Counted from the stretch's first letter, positions 18,501-28,940 are shown. The stretch: DNA of 64,000 bases from Dyadobacter sp. UC 10 (GCF_008369915.1 NZ_VSRN01000001.1:2078001-2142000); one strand, 5' to 3'. Notes: generated by a model from the sequence alone, not told the origin. Translations and numbers: made by a program.

Positions 18501-19845
18501 GGATACCTAAACGGTGAAGCGTTGGAGCACGGTTAAGCAGAACAGGATGCCCTTTCAAAACGTTTTCCAGAATATCCCAGATCACAGGATCTTTACGATC
18601 TACGATCTTCTTCGCTGATTTTACAGTTTTAACAATTCCACGCTCGATCAGCTTACGAATAATGAACGGCTTGAATAATTCTGCCGCCATATCTTTTGGC
18701 AAACCGCACTCGTGCAATTTCAATTCAGGTCCAACAACAATTACCGAACGACCAGAATAATCGACACGCTTACCAAGCAAGTTTTGACGGAAACGTCCTT
18801 GCTTACCTTTCAGCATGTCAGAAAGTGATTTCAATGCACGGTTACCTTCTGAACGCACCGCATTTACTTTACGGCTATTATCGAAAAGCGAATCAACCGC
18901 TTCCTGCAACATACGTTTTTCGTTACGCAAGATTACCTCAGGCGCTTTGATCTCGATCAGACGCTTCAAACGGTTATTCCGAATGATCACACGACGATAA
19001 AGGTCATTCAAATCGGAAGTCGCAAAACGACCACCATCCAAAGGCACAAGCGGACGAAGTTCTGGTGGAATAACCGGAACCATCTTGATCACCATCCACT
19101 CAGGACGGTTTTCAATGCGTGTATTTGCATCACGGAACGCTTCTACAACTTTCAGACGCTTCAAAGCTTCTGCTTTACGTTGCTGAGAAGTATCCGTTGC
19201 TGCCTGGTGGCGAAGTTCGTATGAAAGCTCGTCCAGTTTGATCCGGTTTAAAAGCATTTCAAGCGCGTCGGCACCCATTTTCGCGATAAACTTATTGGGA
19301 TCCGTATCCGGAAGCATTTGGTTTTCGCGTGGCAACTTATCGACAATATCCAGATATTCGTCTTCGGTAAGGAAGTCAAGATAGCCTACGCCATCCTCTT
19401 CTTTGATACCTGGTTGAACTACGGCATATCGCTCGTAGTAAATTATCTGATCTAATTTTTTGGTAGACAATCCAAGCAGGTAACCGATTTTGTTCGGCAA
19501 GCTGCGGAAATACCAAATGTGCGCAACAGGAACTACCAGCTCAATGTGGCCCATGCGCTCGCGACGTACCTTTTTCTCGGTAACCTCTACACCGCAACGG
19601 TCGCAGATGATTCCTTTGTAACGGATACGCTTGTATTTACCACAATGACATTCCCAATCCTTTACAGGACCGAAAATCCTTTCGCAGAATAAACCACCCA
19701 TCTCCGGTTTGTAAGTCCGATAGTTGATGGTTTCAGGCTGGGTTACTTCACCGAAAGAGCTTTCAAGAATAGACTCCGGTGACGCCAGACTGATCGTCAT
19801 TCTGGAAAAGTCACTATTTAATTTTTTGTTCTTTTTGAAAGACAT
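15523..19845 (-). CDS. rpoC: RNA polymerase subunit beta'
   Basis: The 1440-residue beta' subunit of RNA polymerase. The N-terminal zinc site ([20 protein letters not shown]), the catalytic magnesium motif [12 protein letters not shown], the bridge-helix/trigger-loop region ([18 protein letters not shown]) and the second zinc site ([15 protein letters not shown]) are all present. Length is typical of Bacteroidota. It starts with ATG 79 bases after rpoB, with a GAAA-capped hairpin in the gap, and ends at a strong terminator. Confidence 0.99.
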   Translation of the reverse strand: MSFKKNKKLNSDFSRMTISLASPESILESSFGEVTQPETINYRTYKPEMGGLFCERIFGPVKDWECHCGKYKRIRYKGIICDRCGVEVTEKKVRRERMGHIELVVPVAHIWYFRSLPNKIGYLLGLSTKKLDQIIYYERYAVVQPGIKEEDGVGYLDFLTEDEYLDIVDKLPRENQMLPDTDPNKFIAKMGADALEMLLNRIKLDELSYELRHQAATDTSQQRKAEALKRLKVVEAFRDANTRIENRPEWMVIKMVPVIPPELRPLVPLDGGRFATSDLNDLYRRVIIRNNRLKRLIEIKAPEVILRNEKRMLQEAVDSLFDNSRKVNAVRSEGNRALKSLSDMLKGKQGRFRQNLLGKRVDYSGRSVIVVGPELKLHECGLPKDMAAELFKPFIIRKLIERGIVKTVKSAKKIVDRKDPVIWDILENVLKGHPVLLNRAPTLHRLGIQAFQPKLIEGKAIQLHPLVCTAFNADFDGDQMAVHVPLGQEAVLEASMLMLSSHNILNPANGAPITVPSQDMVLGLYYVTKGRVSTPEYPIIGEGKIFYGPDEVVIAINEGKLSKHANIKCRLRVRNDDGTFETKLTDTVAGRILFNQAVPEEVGYINELLTKKKLQQIIGLVFKMAGVARTAQFLDEIKELGFQMAFKGGLSMGLNDVMVPEEKEKLIEQAKADVENVWSNYLMGLITENERYNQVIDIWTRVNSRITETLMKQLETDQGGFNSIYMMMHSGARGSREQIRQLGGMRGLMAKPQKNIAGGAGEIIENPILSNFKEGLDVLEYFISTHGARKGLADTALKTADAGYLTRRLHDVAQDVVVVEEDCGSLRGIAISALKDNEDIVEPLSERILGRVSVHDVFDPLSNEMILASGQEITEEIASYIDETSIETVEIRSVLTCETRNGVCAKCYGRSLASAHMVNIGEAVGVIASQSIGEPGTQLTLRTFHVGGTASNISVEANIKAKFDGVIGFEDLRLVQSVNSEGDEVTVVMGRSGEVKITNPETGQLLISNNVPYGAHLLVKDGEKVFKGQELCTWDPYHAVILSEFTGTVSFDAIEEGITYREEFDEQTGFQESVIIETRDKTKNPAIVVKGKSTLLKDQTEKGYNLPVGARLVVKNGVAIKAGQPLAKIPRVVGKTRDITGGLPRVTELFEARNPSNPATVSEIDGVVSYGGVKRGNREIHIESRDGTQRRYMVALSKHILVQDGDFVRAGDPLSDGAITPADILSIKGPTAVQEYLVNEIQEVYRLQGVKINDKHIECIVRQMMQKVEILDAGDTNFLEMQPVDRVLFREENDKILDLKVVEDAGSSETLKPGMIVSVRRLRDENSSLKRRDLKLVVARDAQAAVAKPTLMGITQASLGTESFVSAASFQETTKVLSEAAVRGKRDELKGLKENVIVGHLIPAGTGMRQYESLIVGSKEEFDALTDSRDRQSRKKKELV

Positions 19846-19895
19846 AATAAAAAGTCGTTTGTCTGTTAGTCGAAACTCAATTAGATTTCATTGAT

Positions 19896-19913
19896 GGCGC
19901 GCTTTCGCGCGCC
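19896..19913 (-). other. GNRA-capped hairpin between rpoB and rpoC
   Basis: On the minus strand this reads GGCGCGC-GAAA-GCGCGCC, a 7-bp all-G/C stem with a stable GAAA tetraloop, 12 bases after the rpoB stop codon. No T-run follows, so it is not an intrinsic terminator. It could be an mRNA-stability or processing element between the two cistrons. Confidence 0.6.
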
Positions 19914-19924
19914 AACGACTAAAA

Positions 19925-22900
19925 TTAGTCCAGTGTAATCTCCAATGCTAGTCCGCGAAGCTCGTGAACAAGTACGTTGAATGACTCCGGAATATTTGGT
20001 TTCGGAAGGTTTTCACCTTTCACGATTGCTTCATAAGCCTTTGCACGGCCAACCACGTCATCAGATTTAACCGTAAGGATTTCCTGAAGAATGTGAGAGG
20101 CACCAAATGCTTCAAGCGCCCACACTTCCATTTCTCCAAAACGCTGACCTCCGAATTGTGCCTTACCACCCAACGGTTGTTGTGTGATAAGAGAGTATGG
20201 TCCGATTGAACGCGCGTGCATCTTATCGTCGACTAAGTGACCGAGTTTCATCATATACATCAGACCGACAGTTACAGGCTGATCAAATTGCTCTCCTGTC
20301 AAACCGTTGTACAGATAAGTACGTCCCCAATCCGGTAAACCAGCTTCTTTCAATTCCGCCGCTACCTCTGCTTCTGTTGCACCGTCGAAAATCGGTGTCG
20401 CATACCGGCGACCTAGTTTTAAACCAGCCCAGGCCAGGATTGTTTCGTAAATCTGCCCGATGTTCATACGTGAAGGTACACCAAGCGGGTTCAACACGAT
20501 ATTAACAGGCGTTCCGTCTTCCAGGAATGGCATATCTTCGTCACGAACAATACGGGCAACAACCCCTTTATTACCGTGGCGACCTGCCATTTTATCCCCT
20601 ACTTTCAGCTTACGCTTTTTGGCGATATAAACTTTTGCCAATTTCACGATACCAGCTGGCAGTTCATCCCCTACTTCAAGAGCAAAACGGTCGCGTTTGA
20701 ATCGGCCCATAATTTCGCTTCTTGCATTCAGGTAATTCTTCAATACCAGTGAAACCTGGCGATTGGTATCTGCATCCTCAGTCCATGAATCTGTCAGCAC
20801 ATCCCCGATGAGGTTAACTTCCTCAGGAACTGCATATTGACTTTCGTCACGGTACGGATTGTTAGCAGGGAACAAGTTCTCCGAGATATTTCTCACATTG
20901 AACTTCATTCCTTTGCTGATCAGCTCATCACCAAATTTGTGCTTCACACCCTGTGTGGTTTTACCGTCGGTCAGTTGAACCAGCTTATCGATAATTCTTC
21001 CACGCAACGCAGTCAGGTCACGGCTGTATTTTTTCATCAACAGACGCAACTCGTCTTTATGTTTTGCACGCTCTTCTTTAGTTGGGCGAGAGAAAAGTTT
21101 TGTATCAATAACAACACCTTTCATTGATGGCGGTGCTTTTTTCGAAGCATCTTTCACATCCCCTGCCTTGTCACCGAAGATCGCACGAAGCAGTTTTTCT
21201 TCCGGAGTAGGATCAGATTCTCCTTTTGGAGTGATCTTACCAATCAGAATATCACCTTCTTTCACTTCGGTACCAACCTGAACAATACCATTCTCATCAA
21301 GGTTTTTAACAGTTTCCTCGCTAACGTTTGGAATTTCAGCTGTCAATTCTTCCTCACCCCGTTTGGTATCACGCACTTCCAGTTCAAATTCTTCAATGTG
21401 AATAGAAGTAAAGATATCTTCGCGAACCACTTTTTCAGAAATTACAATCGCATCCTCAAAGTTGTATCCCTGCCAAGGCATGAACGCTACCAGGAGATTA
21501 CGTCCCAAAGCAAGTTCCCCGCCTTCGGTACCATAACCCTGGCAAAGTGCCTCGCCTTTCTTTACCTTTTGTCCTTTAAGGACCATCGGTTGCAGGTTGA
21601 GGCAAGTATCCTGGTTGGTACGACGGAATTTTACCAGATCATAAGAAACGCTGTCATCTATAAAGCTTACCAGACGGTCTTCATCTGTTCTGTCATATTT
21701 AACGACGATTTTCTTTGCATCTACAAATTCAATAACCCCGTCGCCTTCGGCTACTACCAGGGCACGTGAATCCATTGCAACGCGTTTTTCGAGACCAGTA
21801 CCTACGATTGGCGCTTGTGGGCGCAAAAGAGGCACACCCTGGCGCTGCATGTTAGATCCCATCAATGCACGGTTTGCATCATCGTGTTCCAGGAACGGAA
21901 TCAGCGAAGCCGCGACAGATACGATTTGGTTAGCAGCAACGTCCATGTAAGACGCTTGTGAAGGATCCACCATTGGGAAATCACCTTCAAAACGTGTCTT
22001 GATTTTTTCTACCGTAAAGTTTCCTTCTTTGTCGACAGAGGCATTTGCCTGGGCGATATATTTGGAATCTTCTTCTTCGGCTGTCATGTATATCAGCTCA
22101 TCGGTCAGTTTACCAGCGCCGTCGATAACGCGGTACGGAGTTTCGATGAAGCCCATTCCATTCACTTTTGCAAATACGCAAAGCGAAGAGATCAGACCAA
22201 TATTCGGACCTTCCGGCGTTTCAATCGTACAAAGACGACCGTAGTGCGTGTAGTGAACGTCGCGAACCTCAAAACCAGCTCTTTCACGGGAAAGACCGCC
22301 AGGCCCGAGTGCAGACATCCGACGCTTGTGGGTAATCTCAGCCAACGGATTGGTTTGATCCATGAACTGTGACAGCTGGTTAGTACCAAAGAATGAGTTG
22401 ATAACGGAAGACAAAGTCCGCGCATTAATCAAATCAACAGGCTTGAAATCTTCGTTATCACGTACGTTCATACGCTCCTTGATAGTACGCGCCATACGCG
22501 CCAGACCTACACCGAATTGTGCGTAAAGTTGTTCACCAACAGTACGAACGCGACGGTTTGACAAGTGATCAATATCATCGACAACCGCTTTGGCATTGAT
22601 CAAACCGATCAAATATTTCACGATCGAAACAATATCACCCGTAGTCAAAACGCGAACGTCCAGACTGGTATCAGAACCCAGTTTCTTATTGATCCTGTAA
22701 CGACCGACATCTCCAAGATCGTAACGCTTATCACTGAAGAACAAGCTTTGAATTACGTCACGTGCAGTTTGCTCATCAGGAGCTTCTGCATTACGAAGTT
22801 GACGGTAAATTTGCTCAACAGCCTCTTTATCAGAGTTTGAGCTATCTTTTTGTAGGGTATTATAAATGATATTATAATCCGCTACGTTCATATCTTCTTT

Positions 22901-23791
22901 GTGAAGAATAACCGATTTCTGACCTGATTCAGTGATCACATCGATATCATCAGCAGAAATAGTCGAATCGCGTTCCAGCAAAACTTCATTACGCTGAATA
23001 GAAACAACTTCACCAGTATCTTCATCTACAAAATCCTCAGTCCAGGTGCGAAGAACCCTCGCAGCCAGACGGCGACCAACTGCTTTTTTGAGGTTAGCAG
23101 GTGTTGCGCTGATTTCCTCAGAAAGCCCAAACAGGTCTAGGATATCTTTATCAGAACCAAAACCAATAGCCCTCAAAAGCGTAGTAACCGGGAATTTTTT
23201 CTTACGGTCGATGTATGCATACATCACATTATTCACGTCAGTCGAGAATTCAATCCACGATCCTTTGAACGGAATAATACGTGCAGAATATAATTTGGAA
23301 CCATTTGTGTGCTTGCTCATTGAGAAGAACACCCCTGGCGAACGGTGAAGCTGAGAAACGATAACACGCTCAGCACCATTGATCACAAATGAACCTCTTT
23401 CGGTCATATAAGGAATATTTCCTAGGAAAACTTCCTGCTCAATGGTTTCAAATTCTTCATGATCAGCATCATTACATATCAGACGTAACTTTGCTTTTAG
23501 CGGTACCGCATAGGTAAGTCCGCGATCAATAGATTCGTCAACAGAATATTTTGGTGGTTCAAGCAGATAATCAATGAACTCCAAAACGAAATTGTCGCGC
23601 GAATCCGCAATTGGGAAGTTTTCAGCGAAAACTTTGTACAATCCCTCGCCGGAACGATCTTCTACCGATGTATCCAAACTGAAAAAATCCCGGAATGATT
23701 GTACCTGGATTCCTAGCAGATCCGGATAATCGATAATCTGATTGATCCTTGAGAAATTCTTTCTAGGTGTTGTTGCTTTAATTGTAGCCAA
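19925..23791 (-). CDS. rpoB: RNA polymerase subunit beta
   Basis: The 1288-residue beta subunit of RNA polymerase. Family landmarks are clear: the rifampicin-pocket region ([31 protein letters not shown], seen here in pieces), [13 protein letters not shown] and the C-terminal [22 protein letters not shown] clamp region. The start is a TTG at 23791 giving (M)[15 protein letters not shown]. The frame is closed by TAA 18 bases upstream and contains no ATG or GTG in between or shortly after, so TTG is the likely start. A 311-base structured leader separates it from rplL. Confidence 0.98.
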   Translation of the reverse strand: MATIKATTPRKNFSRINQIIDYPDLLGIQVQSFRDFFSLDTSVEDRSGEGLYKVFAENFPIADSRDNFVLEFIDYLLEPPKYSVDESIDRGLTYAVPLKAKLRLICNDADHEEFETIEQEVFLGNIPYMTERGSFVINGAERVIVSQLHRSPGVFFSMSKHTNGSKLYSARIIPFKGSWIEFSTDVNNVMYAYIDRKKKFPVTTLLRAIGFGSDKDILDLFGLSEEISATPANLKKAVGRRLAARVLRTWTEDFVDEDTGEVVSIQRNEVLLERDSTISADDIDVITESGQKSVILHKEDMNVADYNIIYNTLQKDSSNSDKEAVEQIYRQLRNAEAPDEQTARDVIQSLFFSDKRYDLGDVGRYRINKKLGSDTSLDVRVLTTGDIVSIVKYLIGLINAKAVVDDIDHLSNRRVRTVGEQLYAQFGVGLARMARTIKERMNVRDNEDFKPVDLINARTLSSVINSFFGTNQLSQFMDQTNPLAEITHKRRMSALGPGGLSRERAGFEVRDVHYTHYGRLCTIETPEGPNIGLISSLCVFAKVNGMGFIETPYRVIDGAGKLTDELIYMTAEEEDSKYIAQANASVDKEGNFTVEKIKTRFEGDFPMVDPSQASYMDVAANQIVSVAASLIPFLEHDDANRALMGSNMQRQGVPLLRPQAPIVGTGLEKRVAMDSRALVVAEGDGVIEFVDAKKIVVKYDRTDEDRLVSFIDDSVSYDLVKFRRTNQDTCLNLQPMVLKGQKVKKGEALCQGYGTEGGELALGRNLLVAFMPWQGYNFEDAIVISEKVVREDIFTSIHIEEFELEVRDTKRGEEELTAEIPNVSEETVKNLDENGIVQVGTEVKEGDILIGKITPKGESDPTPEEKLLRAIFGDKAGDVKDASKKAPPSMKGVVIDTKLFSRPTKEERAKHKDELRLLMKKYSRDLTALRGRIIDKLVQLTDGKTTQGVKHKFGDELISKGMKFNVRNISENLFPANNPYRDESQYAVPEEVNLIGDVLTDSWTEDADTNRQVSLVLKNYLNARSEIMGRFKRDRFALEVGDELPAGIVKLAKVYIAKKRKLKVGDKMAGRHGNKGVVARIVRDEDMPFLEDGTPVNIVLNPLGVPSRMNIGQIYETILAWAGLKLGRRYATPIFDGATEAEVAAELKEAGLPDWGRTYLYNGLTGEQFDQPVTVGLMYMMKLGHLVDDKMHARSIGPYSLITQQPLGGKAQFGGQRFGEMEVWALEAFGASHILQEILTVKSDDVVGRAKAYEAIVKGENLPKPNIPESFNVLVHELRGLALEITLD

Positions 23792-23878
23792 GGCTATGTT
23801 TGATTTGGGTTAGAAGAAAAACCAATACGTGAAGATTTCATCGCATGGTATTAATTAGTTTTAAACCTAATCTAATGC

Positions 23879-23924
23879 CTCGTAGAAGGATAAATAACTG
23901 CCCCTTTTCTGTCTTTTCTACGAG
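23879..23924 (-). repeat. 9-bp inverted repeat in the rpoB leader
   Basis: CTCGTAGAA (23879-23887) and TTCTACGAG (23916-23924) are perfect inverted copies 28 bases apart, about 88 bases upstream of the rpoB start. On the RNA they would form a stem closing a loop with a smaller AAGG/CCTT pair. They may be a leader structure or a protein-binding site. Confidence 0.5.
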
Positions 23925-24047
23925 TAAAGAAGTGTTTCGGGCAAATTATTGGAAAGAAGTAAGGACAACCGCCGTTAATCAGCAGGGCCTTTATTCCAAA
24001 CGTCAAAAAAGGGATTTTCGTTTGGTAAAACACAAAATAGGAAAAGA

Positions 24048-24063
24048 CCTGACGTTTGTCAGG
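24048..24063 (-). terminator. attenuator-like hairpin after rplL
   Basis: On the minus strand CCTGAC-AAAC-GTCAGG forms a 6-bp stem with a 4-base loop, 39 bases after the rplL stop, followed by TCTTTTCC and further T-rich sequence. The stem is modest, so partial termination is more likely than a full stop. This would resemble the well-known attenuation between rplL and rpoB in other bacteria. Confidence 0.55.
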
Positions 24064-24102
24064 CCTATTCCTTCGAATTATAGATGAATGCAATAAAGCA
24101 AA

Positions 24103-24489
24103 TTACTTCACTTCAACTTCTGCACCTGCTTCTTCAAGTTGTTTTTTCAAAGCCTCAGCTTCGTCTTTCGCAACTCCTTCTTTAACAGGTTTTGGTGCAC
24201 CGTCAACCAGTTCTTTCGCTTCTTTCAAGCCAAGACCTGTTAGGTCTTTAACTAATTTCACGACAGCCAGTTTGCTTGCACCTGCTGATTTAAGGATTAC
24301 ATCAAAAGATGTTTTTTCCTCAGCCGCAGGAGCATCTGAACCACCGCCACCAGCAGGACCTGCTACCATCACTGCACCAGCAGCTGCAGGCTCAATACCG
24401 TACTCATCTTTAAGAATTGTAGCCAATTCGTTCACTTCTTTAACCGTAAGGTTAACAAGCTGTTCTGCGAAAGCTTTCAAATCTGCCAT
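24103..24489 (-). CDS. rplL: 50S ribosomal protein L7/L12
   Basis: The 128-residue stalk protein L7/L12, which recruits translation GTPases to the ribosome. It shows the N-terminal dimerisation domain ([16 protein letters not shown]), an Ala/Gly/Pro-rich hinge (about 36-55) and the C-terminal domain with [21 protein letters not shown]. It follows rplJ by 85 bases and precedes rpoB across a 311-base leader. Confidence 0.99.
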   Translation of the reverse strand: MADLKAFAEQLVNLTVKEVNELATILKDEYGIEPAAAGAVMVAGPAGGGGSDAPAAEEKTSFDVILKSAGASKLAVVKLVKDLTGLGLKEAKELVDGAPKPVKEGVAKDEAEALKKQLEEAGAEVEVK

Positions 24490-24574
24490 TTTTATTTAGA
24501 TTTTTTGATTATACAATAAGATGATTAAAAAAGCTCTGTTTTATGAAACCCGGAGAGCTAAGCCTGGCTATTAA

Positions 24575-25105
24575 TTAGTCTTCCTTTTCAGACAAAGTTT
24601 TAAGGATACCAGCCAATTTGTTTCCGCCGCTTTTAAGAGCACCGATAACATTTTTAGCAGGTGATTGCAACAATCCGATTACTTCTCCTATCATCTCCTG
24701 TTTCGATTTCAGAGAGATAAGAACGTCAAGCTGGCTTTCACCAACGAAAACAGCAGTATCCACAGAAGCTCCTTTGAACTTAAGCTTATCACTTCCTGAT
24801 TTCTTCTTGAACTCTTTAATCAATTGCGCAGGAACTTTGCCTGACTCCGGGTGAAACATTACTCCAGAGAATCCTTTCAACACTTCGTCGAATGAGGAAT
24901 AATCTGTATCTAACGTTTCTAGTGCTTTTCTTATCAATGTATTCTTCACAACACGATACTCAATACCGCGCTCAAAGCATAGTCCTCTTAGCTGATTTAC
25001 TTCGCCAACAGACATTCCGCTTGCGCTGGTAATATAGAAGTATGGGGTGCTAGCGAATTTTTGACTTAACTCGTCTATAATTACTGCTTTCTCTTCCCGT
25101 GTCAT
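24575..25105 (-). CDS. rplJ: 50S ribosomal protein L10
   Basis: The 176-residue base of the L7/L12 stalk. It shows the N-terminal MTREEKAVIIDELSQKF, LRGLCFERGIEYRVVKNTL and the C-terminal helix that binds L7/L12. The ATG at 25105 is chosen because the family starts with MTREEK. Only one base separates it from the rplA stop codon, so there is no room for an L10-type leader between the genes. Confidence 0.98.
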   Translation of the reverse strand: MTREEKAVIIDELSQKFASTPYFYITSASGMSVGEVNQLRGLCFERGIEYRVVKNTLIRKALETLDTDYSSFDEVLKGFSGVMFHPESGKVPAQLIKEFKKKSGSDKLKFKGASVDTAVFVGESQLDVLISLKSKQEMIGEVIGLLQSPAKNVIGALKSGGNKLAGILKTLSEKED

Positions 25106-25106
25106 A

Positions 25107-25805
25107 TTATAATCCTGGAATCGTGTTTTTATCAATAACAACACCCGGGCTCATCGTACTAGACAAGTGAATGCTCTTTACGTAAGTACCTTTTGCCGAA
25201 GAAGGCTTTAGGCGCACCAAAGTGTTAATAACTTCCTGTGCATTCTGTGCAAGCTGATCAGTTCCAAAAGAAACTTTTCCAACGCTGGTATGTATAATTC
25301 CGGTTTTATCAACCTTAAAATCAATCTTACCTGCTTTTACTTCTTTCACAGCTTTCGCTACATCGGGAGTTACAGTTCCTGATTTAGGGTTCGGCATCAA
25401 TCCGCGAGGACCTAATACTTTACCTAACCGTCCCACTTTTGCCATCACACTCGGCATTGTGATAATTACGTCAATGTCAGTCCAGCCTTGTTCTATCTTA
25501 GTGATATACTCATCAAGACCAACGTAATCTGCTCCTGCCTCTTTCGCTTCTGCCTCCTTATCGGGAGTACAGAGAACCAAAACGCGTACTTCTTTTCCGG
25601 TTCCGTGTGGCAATGTTACCACGCCACGTACCATTTGATCTGCTTTACGAGGATCAACGCCTAAACGAACGTCGATGTCAACTGAAGAATCAAATTTGGT
25701 ATAGGAAATCGTTTTAAGAACGTCCGCTGCCTGCTCCAAAGAGTAAGCCTGATTTGGGTCGTATTTCGAAAGAGCCTCTTTTTGCTTTTTGGTCAGTTTT
25801 CCCAT
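25107..25805 (-). CDS. rplA: 50S ribosomal protein L1
   Basis: The 232-residue large-subunit protein of the L1 stalk, with the conserved stretch [20 protein letters not shown] and a typical N-terminus ([16 protein letters not shown]). In many bacteria L1 represses its own operon by binding the rplK leader. It follows rplK by 33 bases and abuts rplJ. Confidence 0.99.
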   Translation of the reverse strand: MGKLTKKQKEALSKYDPNQAYSLEQAADVLKTISYTKFDSSVDIDVRLGVDPRKADQMVRGVVTLPHGTGKEVRVLVLCTPDKEAEAKEAGADYVGLDEYITKIEQGWTDIDVIITMPSVMAKVGRLGKVLGPRGLMPNPKSGTVTPDVAKAVKEVKAGKIDFKVDKTGIIHTSVGKVSFGTDQLAQNAQEVINTLVRLKPSSAKGTYVKSIHLSSTMSPGVVIDKNTIPGL

Positions 25806-25838
25806 GTTCTTTGTTTCGTTAGCGTATTAAACCTACGC

Positions 25839-26288
25839 TTAGTTGTTTTCTTCCCACGGGGCTTTGCCTGCCACAGTGATACCCATACTACGAGCCGTTC
25901 CCGCGATCATTTTCATGGCAGAATCAATTGTGAAGCAATTTAAATCCGGCATTTTCGTCTCAGCGATCGTACGAACCTGATCCCATGATACCGAACCTAC
26001 TTTCAAACGGTTAGGCTGAGCCGAACCTGTCTTCACTTTTGATGCTTCCAGAAGCAAAATAGCGGCCGGGGGAGTCTTGATGACAAAGTCAAAAGACTTA
26101 TCCTTATAGTATGTAATAACTACCGGCAATACCACACCCATTTTATCCTGGGTACGGCCATTGAATTGCTTGCAAAACTCCATGATATTCAAACCCTTCG
26201 ATCCTAATGCAGGACCAATCGGAGGTGAAGGATTGGCTTGGCCGCCTTTCACCTGTAGTTTGACGTATCCACCTATTTCTTTTGCCAT
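25839..26288 (-). CDS. rplK: 50S ribosomal protein L11
   Basis: A 149-residue protein of the GTPase-associated centre. It contains the N-terminal [20 protein letters not shown] and the rRNA-binding C-terminal domain ending in [12 protein letters not shown]. It is preceded by nusG (73 bases) and followed by rplA, the standard order. Confidence 0.99.
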   Translation of the reverse strand: MAKEIGGYVKLQVKGGQANPSPPIGPALGSKGLNIMEFCKQFNGRTQDKMGVVLPVVITYYKDKSFDFVIKTPPAAILLLEASKVKTGSAQPNRLKVGSVSWDQVRTIAETKMPDLNCFTIDSAMKMIAGTARSMGITVAGKAPWEENN

Positions 26289-26361
26289 TGTTTTGGAATT
26301 TGTTGGGTCATTGATTGATCACGGTTCAAATGCAAGTGGAAGCTTACCTGCCCGCCTTCTC

Positions 26362-26916
26362 TCAACTATCCTTTTCTACTTGTGCGTAACTGAGTTCCAC
26401 GGGTGTATTACGCCCGAATATTTTTACAACTACATTGAGTTTTTTCTTCTCATCAAATACCTCTTCCACCAAACCGATAAATCCGCTGAAAGGCCCGTCT
26501 ACCACTTTCACGGTTTCTCCTTTTATAAAGGACATGCTTGGGGCCTCTTCGTGCTGTTCTGCTTCATCAACCTTACCTAAAATTCTATTGATTTCAGATT
26601 GCCTTAATGGAACAGGTACTTTTGAATTTCCTTCGGCGTTACCAAGAAAACCGATAACTCCCGGAATGCTTGTGATAATATGGAGTACTTCTCCTTTTGA
26701 AAGGTCGGCGGAGATAATAATATAGCCCGGGAAAAAATTCTTCTCCCTGACCCTTTTCTTTCCGTTACGCATTTCGTAAATCTTCTCAGAAGGAATCAGG
26801 ATCTGCGGAACGAATTCATTTAATTTTTGCCGTGTTATCTCATTTTCAATGTAAGACTTGATTTTTTTCTCTTGTCCCGACACTGCCCGCAACACAAACC
26901 AATTTAGACTACTCAT
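26362..26916 (-). CDS. nusG: transcription elongation/termination factor NusG
   Basis: A 184-residue NusG with an N-terminal NGN domain (WFVLRAVSGQEKKIKSYIE, FFPGYIIISADL) and a C-terminal KOW domain (KGETVKVVDGPFSGFIG). It binds RNA polymerase through the NGN domain and couples it to ribosomes or Rho. It follows secE by 23 bases. Confidence 0.98.
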   Translation of the reverse strand: MSSLNWFVLRAVSGQEKKIKSYIENEITRQKLNEFVPQILIPSEKIYEMRNGKKRVREKNFFPGYIIISADLSKGEVLHIITSIPGVIGFLGNAEGNSKVPVPLRQSEINRILGKVDEAEQHEEAPSMSFIKGETVKVVDGPFSGFIGLVEEVFDEKKKLNVVVKIFGRNTPVELSYAQVEKDS

Positions 26917-26939
26917 ACCATTTAGGGGTTAAAATAGCC

Positions 26940-27131
26940 TTAGAAAGACTGGTAAAACAGTTTAAGCGCATTCTCAAAAACGAAATCCATCACACCAACA
27001 ACAAAGGCAAAAATGAGCGAACCCACGAGCACCAAAGTTGTGTTAGCCTGCAATTCATTGAATGGAGGCCAGGTAACATGCTGGGTGATTTCTTCCCAGG
27101 AAGCTTTAAAAAAAGAGGTAAACTTTTCCAT
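26940..27131 (-). CDS. secE: preprotein translocase subunit SecE
   Basis: A 63-residue single-span SecE, the short form usual outside Proteobacteria. An amphipathic N-terminal helix (SFFKASWEEITQHVTWP) precedes one membrane segment (TLVLVGSLIFAFVVGVMDFV). It lies between tRNA-Trp and nusG, the conserved position. Confidence 0.96.
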   Translation of the reverse strand: MEKFTSFFKASWEEITQHVTWPPFNELQANTTLVLVGSLIFAFVVGVMDFVFENALKLFYQSF

Positions 27132-27149
27132 TGTTCCTTTTTAAATATG

Positions 27150-27220
27150 CACGGGTGGAGAGATTCGAACTCCCATCAACGGTTTTGGAGACCGCTATTC
27201 TACCCTTGAACTACACCCGT
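27150..27220 (-). tRNA. tRNA-Trp (CCA anticodon)
   Basis: On the minus strand a 71-base cloverleaf: acceptor ACGGGTG pairs with CACCCGT, the anticodon loop is CTCCAAA (anticodon CCA), and the T-loop is GTTCGAATC, with discriminator G. CCA is not encoded. It lies between tuf and secE, a frequent place for tRNA-Trp. Confidence 0.96.
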
Positions 27221-27274
27221 ATTTCCCGCAATCCGTTCTTTCGGGCTGCAAAGATACAATTTATTTACAAAAAA

Positions 27275-27303
27275 CAAGTGCATTCCTTGAAGAAATGCAC
27301 TTG
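27275..27303 (-). terminator. terminator after tuf
   Basis: A 10-bp perfect stem (CAAGTGCATT with AATGCACTTG) with a 9-base loop lies 18 bases after the tuf stop and is followed on the minus strand by a run of six T. It would largely separate the tuf transcript from tRNA-Trp/secE/nusG. Confidence 0.88.
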
Positions 27304-27321
27304 CTATTGTTACTTAACTAT

Positions 27322-28509
27322 TTAGTCAAGAATTTCAGTTACCTGACCTGCACCTACGGTACGTCCACCTTCACGAATCGCGAAACGAAGACCTTTCTCC
27401 ATAGCGATCTTGTTGATCAATTTCACTTCGATAGTGATGTTGTCACCTGGCATAACCATTTCAACACCAGCTGGAAGTGTAATCTCGCCAGTTACGTCTG
27501 TGGTACGGAAGTAGAACTGAGGACGGTATTTGTTGAAGAATGGAGTGTGACGACCACCTTCTTCTTTCGAAAGAACGTAAACTTCGCCTTTAAATGCAGC
27601 GTGAGGTTTTACTGAACCTGGCTTGCAAATTACCATTCCACGACGGATATCTTCTTTGTTAATACCACGAAGAAGAAGACCAACGTTGTCACCAGCTTCT
27701 CCACGGTCAAGAATCTTACGGAACATCTCAACACCAGTTACGGTAGATTTAAGACCTTCTGCACCCATACCCAAGATATCTACTGGATCACCAGAGTTGA
27801 TCACACCACGCTCGATACGACCAGTTGCAACAGTACCACGACCAGTGATCGAGAATACATCTTCAACAGGCATCAAGAATGGAAGATCTGTCATACGTGG
27901 AGGAATTGGAATGTAGCTATCAACTGCATCCATCAGATCTTCAATGGTCTTAACCCATTTTGGTTCGCCATTCAAGCCACCCAAAGCAGAACCCTGGATT
28001 ACCGGAATGTTGTCACCATCATATTCGTAGAAGCTTAATAGCTCACGAATTTCCATTTCAACAAGCTCAAGAAGCTCAGGATCATCAACCATATCCACTT
28101 TATTCATGAATACTACAAGTTGAGGAACACCTACCTGACGAGCAAGAAGGATGTGCTCACGAGTTTGTGGCATCGGTCCATCAGTAGCAGCAACTACGAT
28201 GATCGCGCCATCCATCTGTGCAGCACCAGTTACCATGTTCTTCACATAGTCAGCGTGACCTGGACAGTCAACGTGCGCATAGTGACGATTGGCTGTTTGG
28301 TATTCTACGTGCGAAGTATTGATGGTGATACCACGCTCTTTCTCTTCAGGAGCATTGTCGATTGATGAGAAATCGCGTTTTTGTGCGAAACCTTTGTCAG
28401 CAAGAACAGTTGTAATTGCTGCCGTAAGGGTGGTTTTACCGTGGTCAACGTGCCCGATAGTACCGATATTTACGTGGGGTTTCGAGCGGTCAAACGTCTC
28501 TTTTGCCAT
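27322..28509 (-). CDS. tuf: elongation factor Tu
   Basis: The 395-residue EF-Tu that brings aminoacyl-tRNA to the ribosome. The G1 motif GHVDHGKT, effector region [25 protein letters not shown] and the C-terminal domains are complete. It is co-oriented with three upstream tRNA genes, probably in one transcript beginning at the promoter at 29131-29161. The leader also carries a broken tRNA-Thr copy. Confidence 0.99.
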   Translation of the reverse strand: MAKETFDRSKPHVNIGTIGHVDHGKTTLTAAITTVLADKGFAQKRDFSSIDNAPEEKERGITINTSHVEYQTANRHYAHVDCPGHADYVKNMVTGAAQMDGAIIVVAATDGPMPQTREHILLARQVGVPQLVVFMNKVDMVDDPELLELVEMEIRELLSFYEYDGDNIPVIQGSALGGLNGEPKWVKTIEDLMDAVDSYIPIPPRMTDLPFLMPVEDVFSITGRGTVATGRIERGVINSGDPVDILGMGAEGLKSTVTGVEMFRKILDRGEAGDNVGLLLRGINKEDIRRGMVICKPGSVKPHAAFKGEVYVLSKEEGGRHTPFFNKYRPQFYFRTTDVTGEITLPAGVEMVMPGDNITIEVKLINKIAMEKGLRFAIREGGRTVGAGQVTEILD

Positions 28510-28636
28510 GACTTAAGTACGCTTAAATTAAAAGTTATTACGAATTTATTTAACACTAAATATTGATCCTGTTTAGCTTACAAATTCCAAGCACTTCAAA
28601 ACCAATTAACCAAATACAGAACCAAAAATCTTCCTG

Positions 28637-28697
28637 AGTTTTTGAGGGGATTTGAACCGCGCGGCGGACCGTCCCTGACCTCTTCCTTACCAAGGAA
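28637..28697 (-). pseudogene. truncated tRNA-Thr copy with 15-base insertion
   Basis: This stretch repeats the 3' part of the intact tRNA-Thr next to it: the acceptor 3' strand (one mismatch), T-arm, variable loop and the anticodon arm with the GGT anticodon, as far as GGAAG minus its last base. The T-stem is split by 15 extra G/C-rich bases, and the D-arm and 5' acceptor strand are missing. It cannot fold as a tRNA. It lies 13 bases beyond the 3' end of the intact gene, as a direct tandem copy, within the leader of tuf. Confidence 0.85.
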
Positions 28698-28710
28698 AAC
28701 TCGTTCACCG

Positions 28711-28782
<72 letters not shown>

Positions 28783-28867
28783 AAAAACCCTTGTAAGAAC
28801 CAAAAAGCGACTAGCGAAAAAGTTACAATTGAATGTTTTCGCTAATCGCTTCGACGGTGCTTTAATG

Positions 28868-28940
28868 AGCGGAAGACGAGGTTCGAACTCGCGACCTATA
28901 GCTTGGAAGGCTATCGCTCTACCAGCTGAGCTACTTCCGC
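28868..28940 (-). tRNA. tRNA-Gly (TCC anticodon)
   Basis: A 73-base cloverleaf on the minus strand. Acceptor GCGGAAG pairs with CTTCCGC, anticodon stem ATAGC/GCTAT with loop CTTCCAA (anticodon TCC), T-loop GTTCGAACC, discriminator T. It lies between tRNA-Tyr and tRNA-Thr. Confidence 0.97.

Larger units (their letters stand above)
23792..24102 (-). other. rplL-rpoB leader region
   Basis: This 311-base gap within the ribosomal/RNA polymerase run holds no convincing gene. It contains an attenuator-like hairpin near rplL (24048-24063) and a 9-bp long-range inverted repeat (23879-23887 with 23916-23924) nearer rpoB. Between and around them it is A/T-rich. It is most likely an untranslated leader that adjusts rpoBC expression relative to rplL. 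Confidence 0.6.

Noticed and set aside
19896..19913. Intrinsic terminator between rpoB and rpoC
   Set aside because: No T-run follows the stem on the minus strand, and rpoC needs read-through.
23872..24093. 73-codon minus-strand frame in the rplL-rpoB gap
   Set aside because: It runs through both leader hairpins, has no family features and starts between them; a structured leader explains the region better.
24056..24499. 147-codon plus-strand frame over rplL
   Set aside because: It is the mirror of the Ala/Glu-rich rplL sequence (Ser/Ala-rich product) and not a gene.
28621..28700. A second functional tRNA-Thr
   Set aside because: The T-stem is interrupted by 15 bases and the D-arm and 5' acceptor strand are missing, so no cloverleaf can form.
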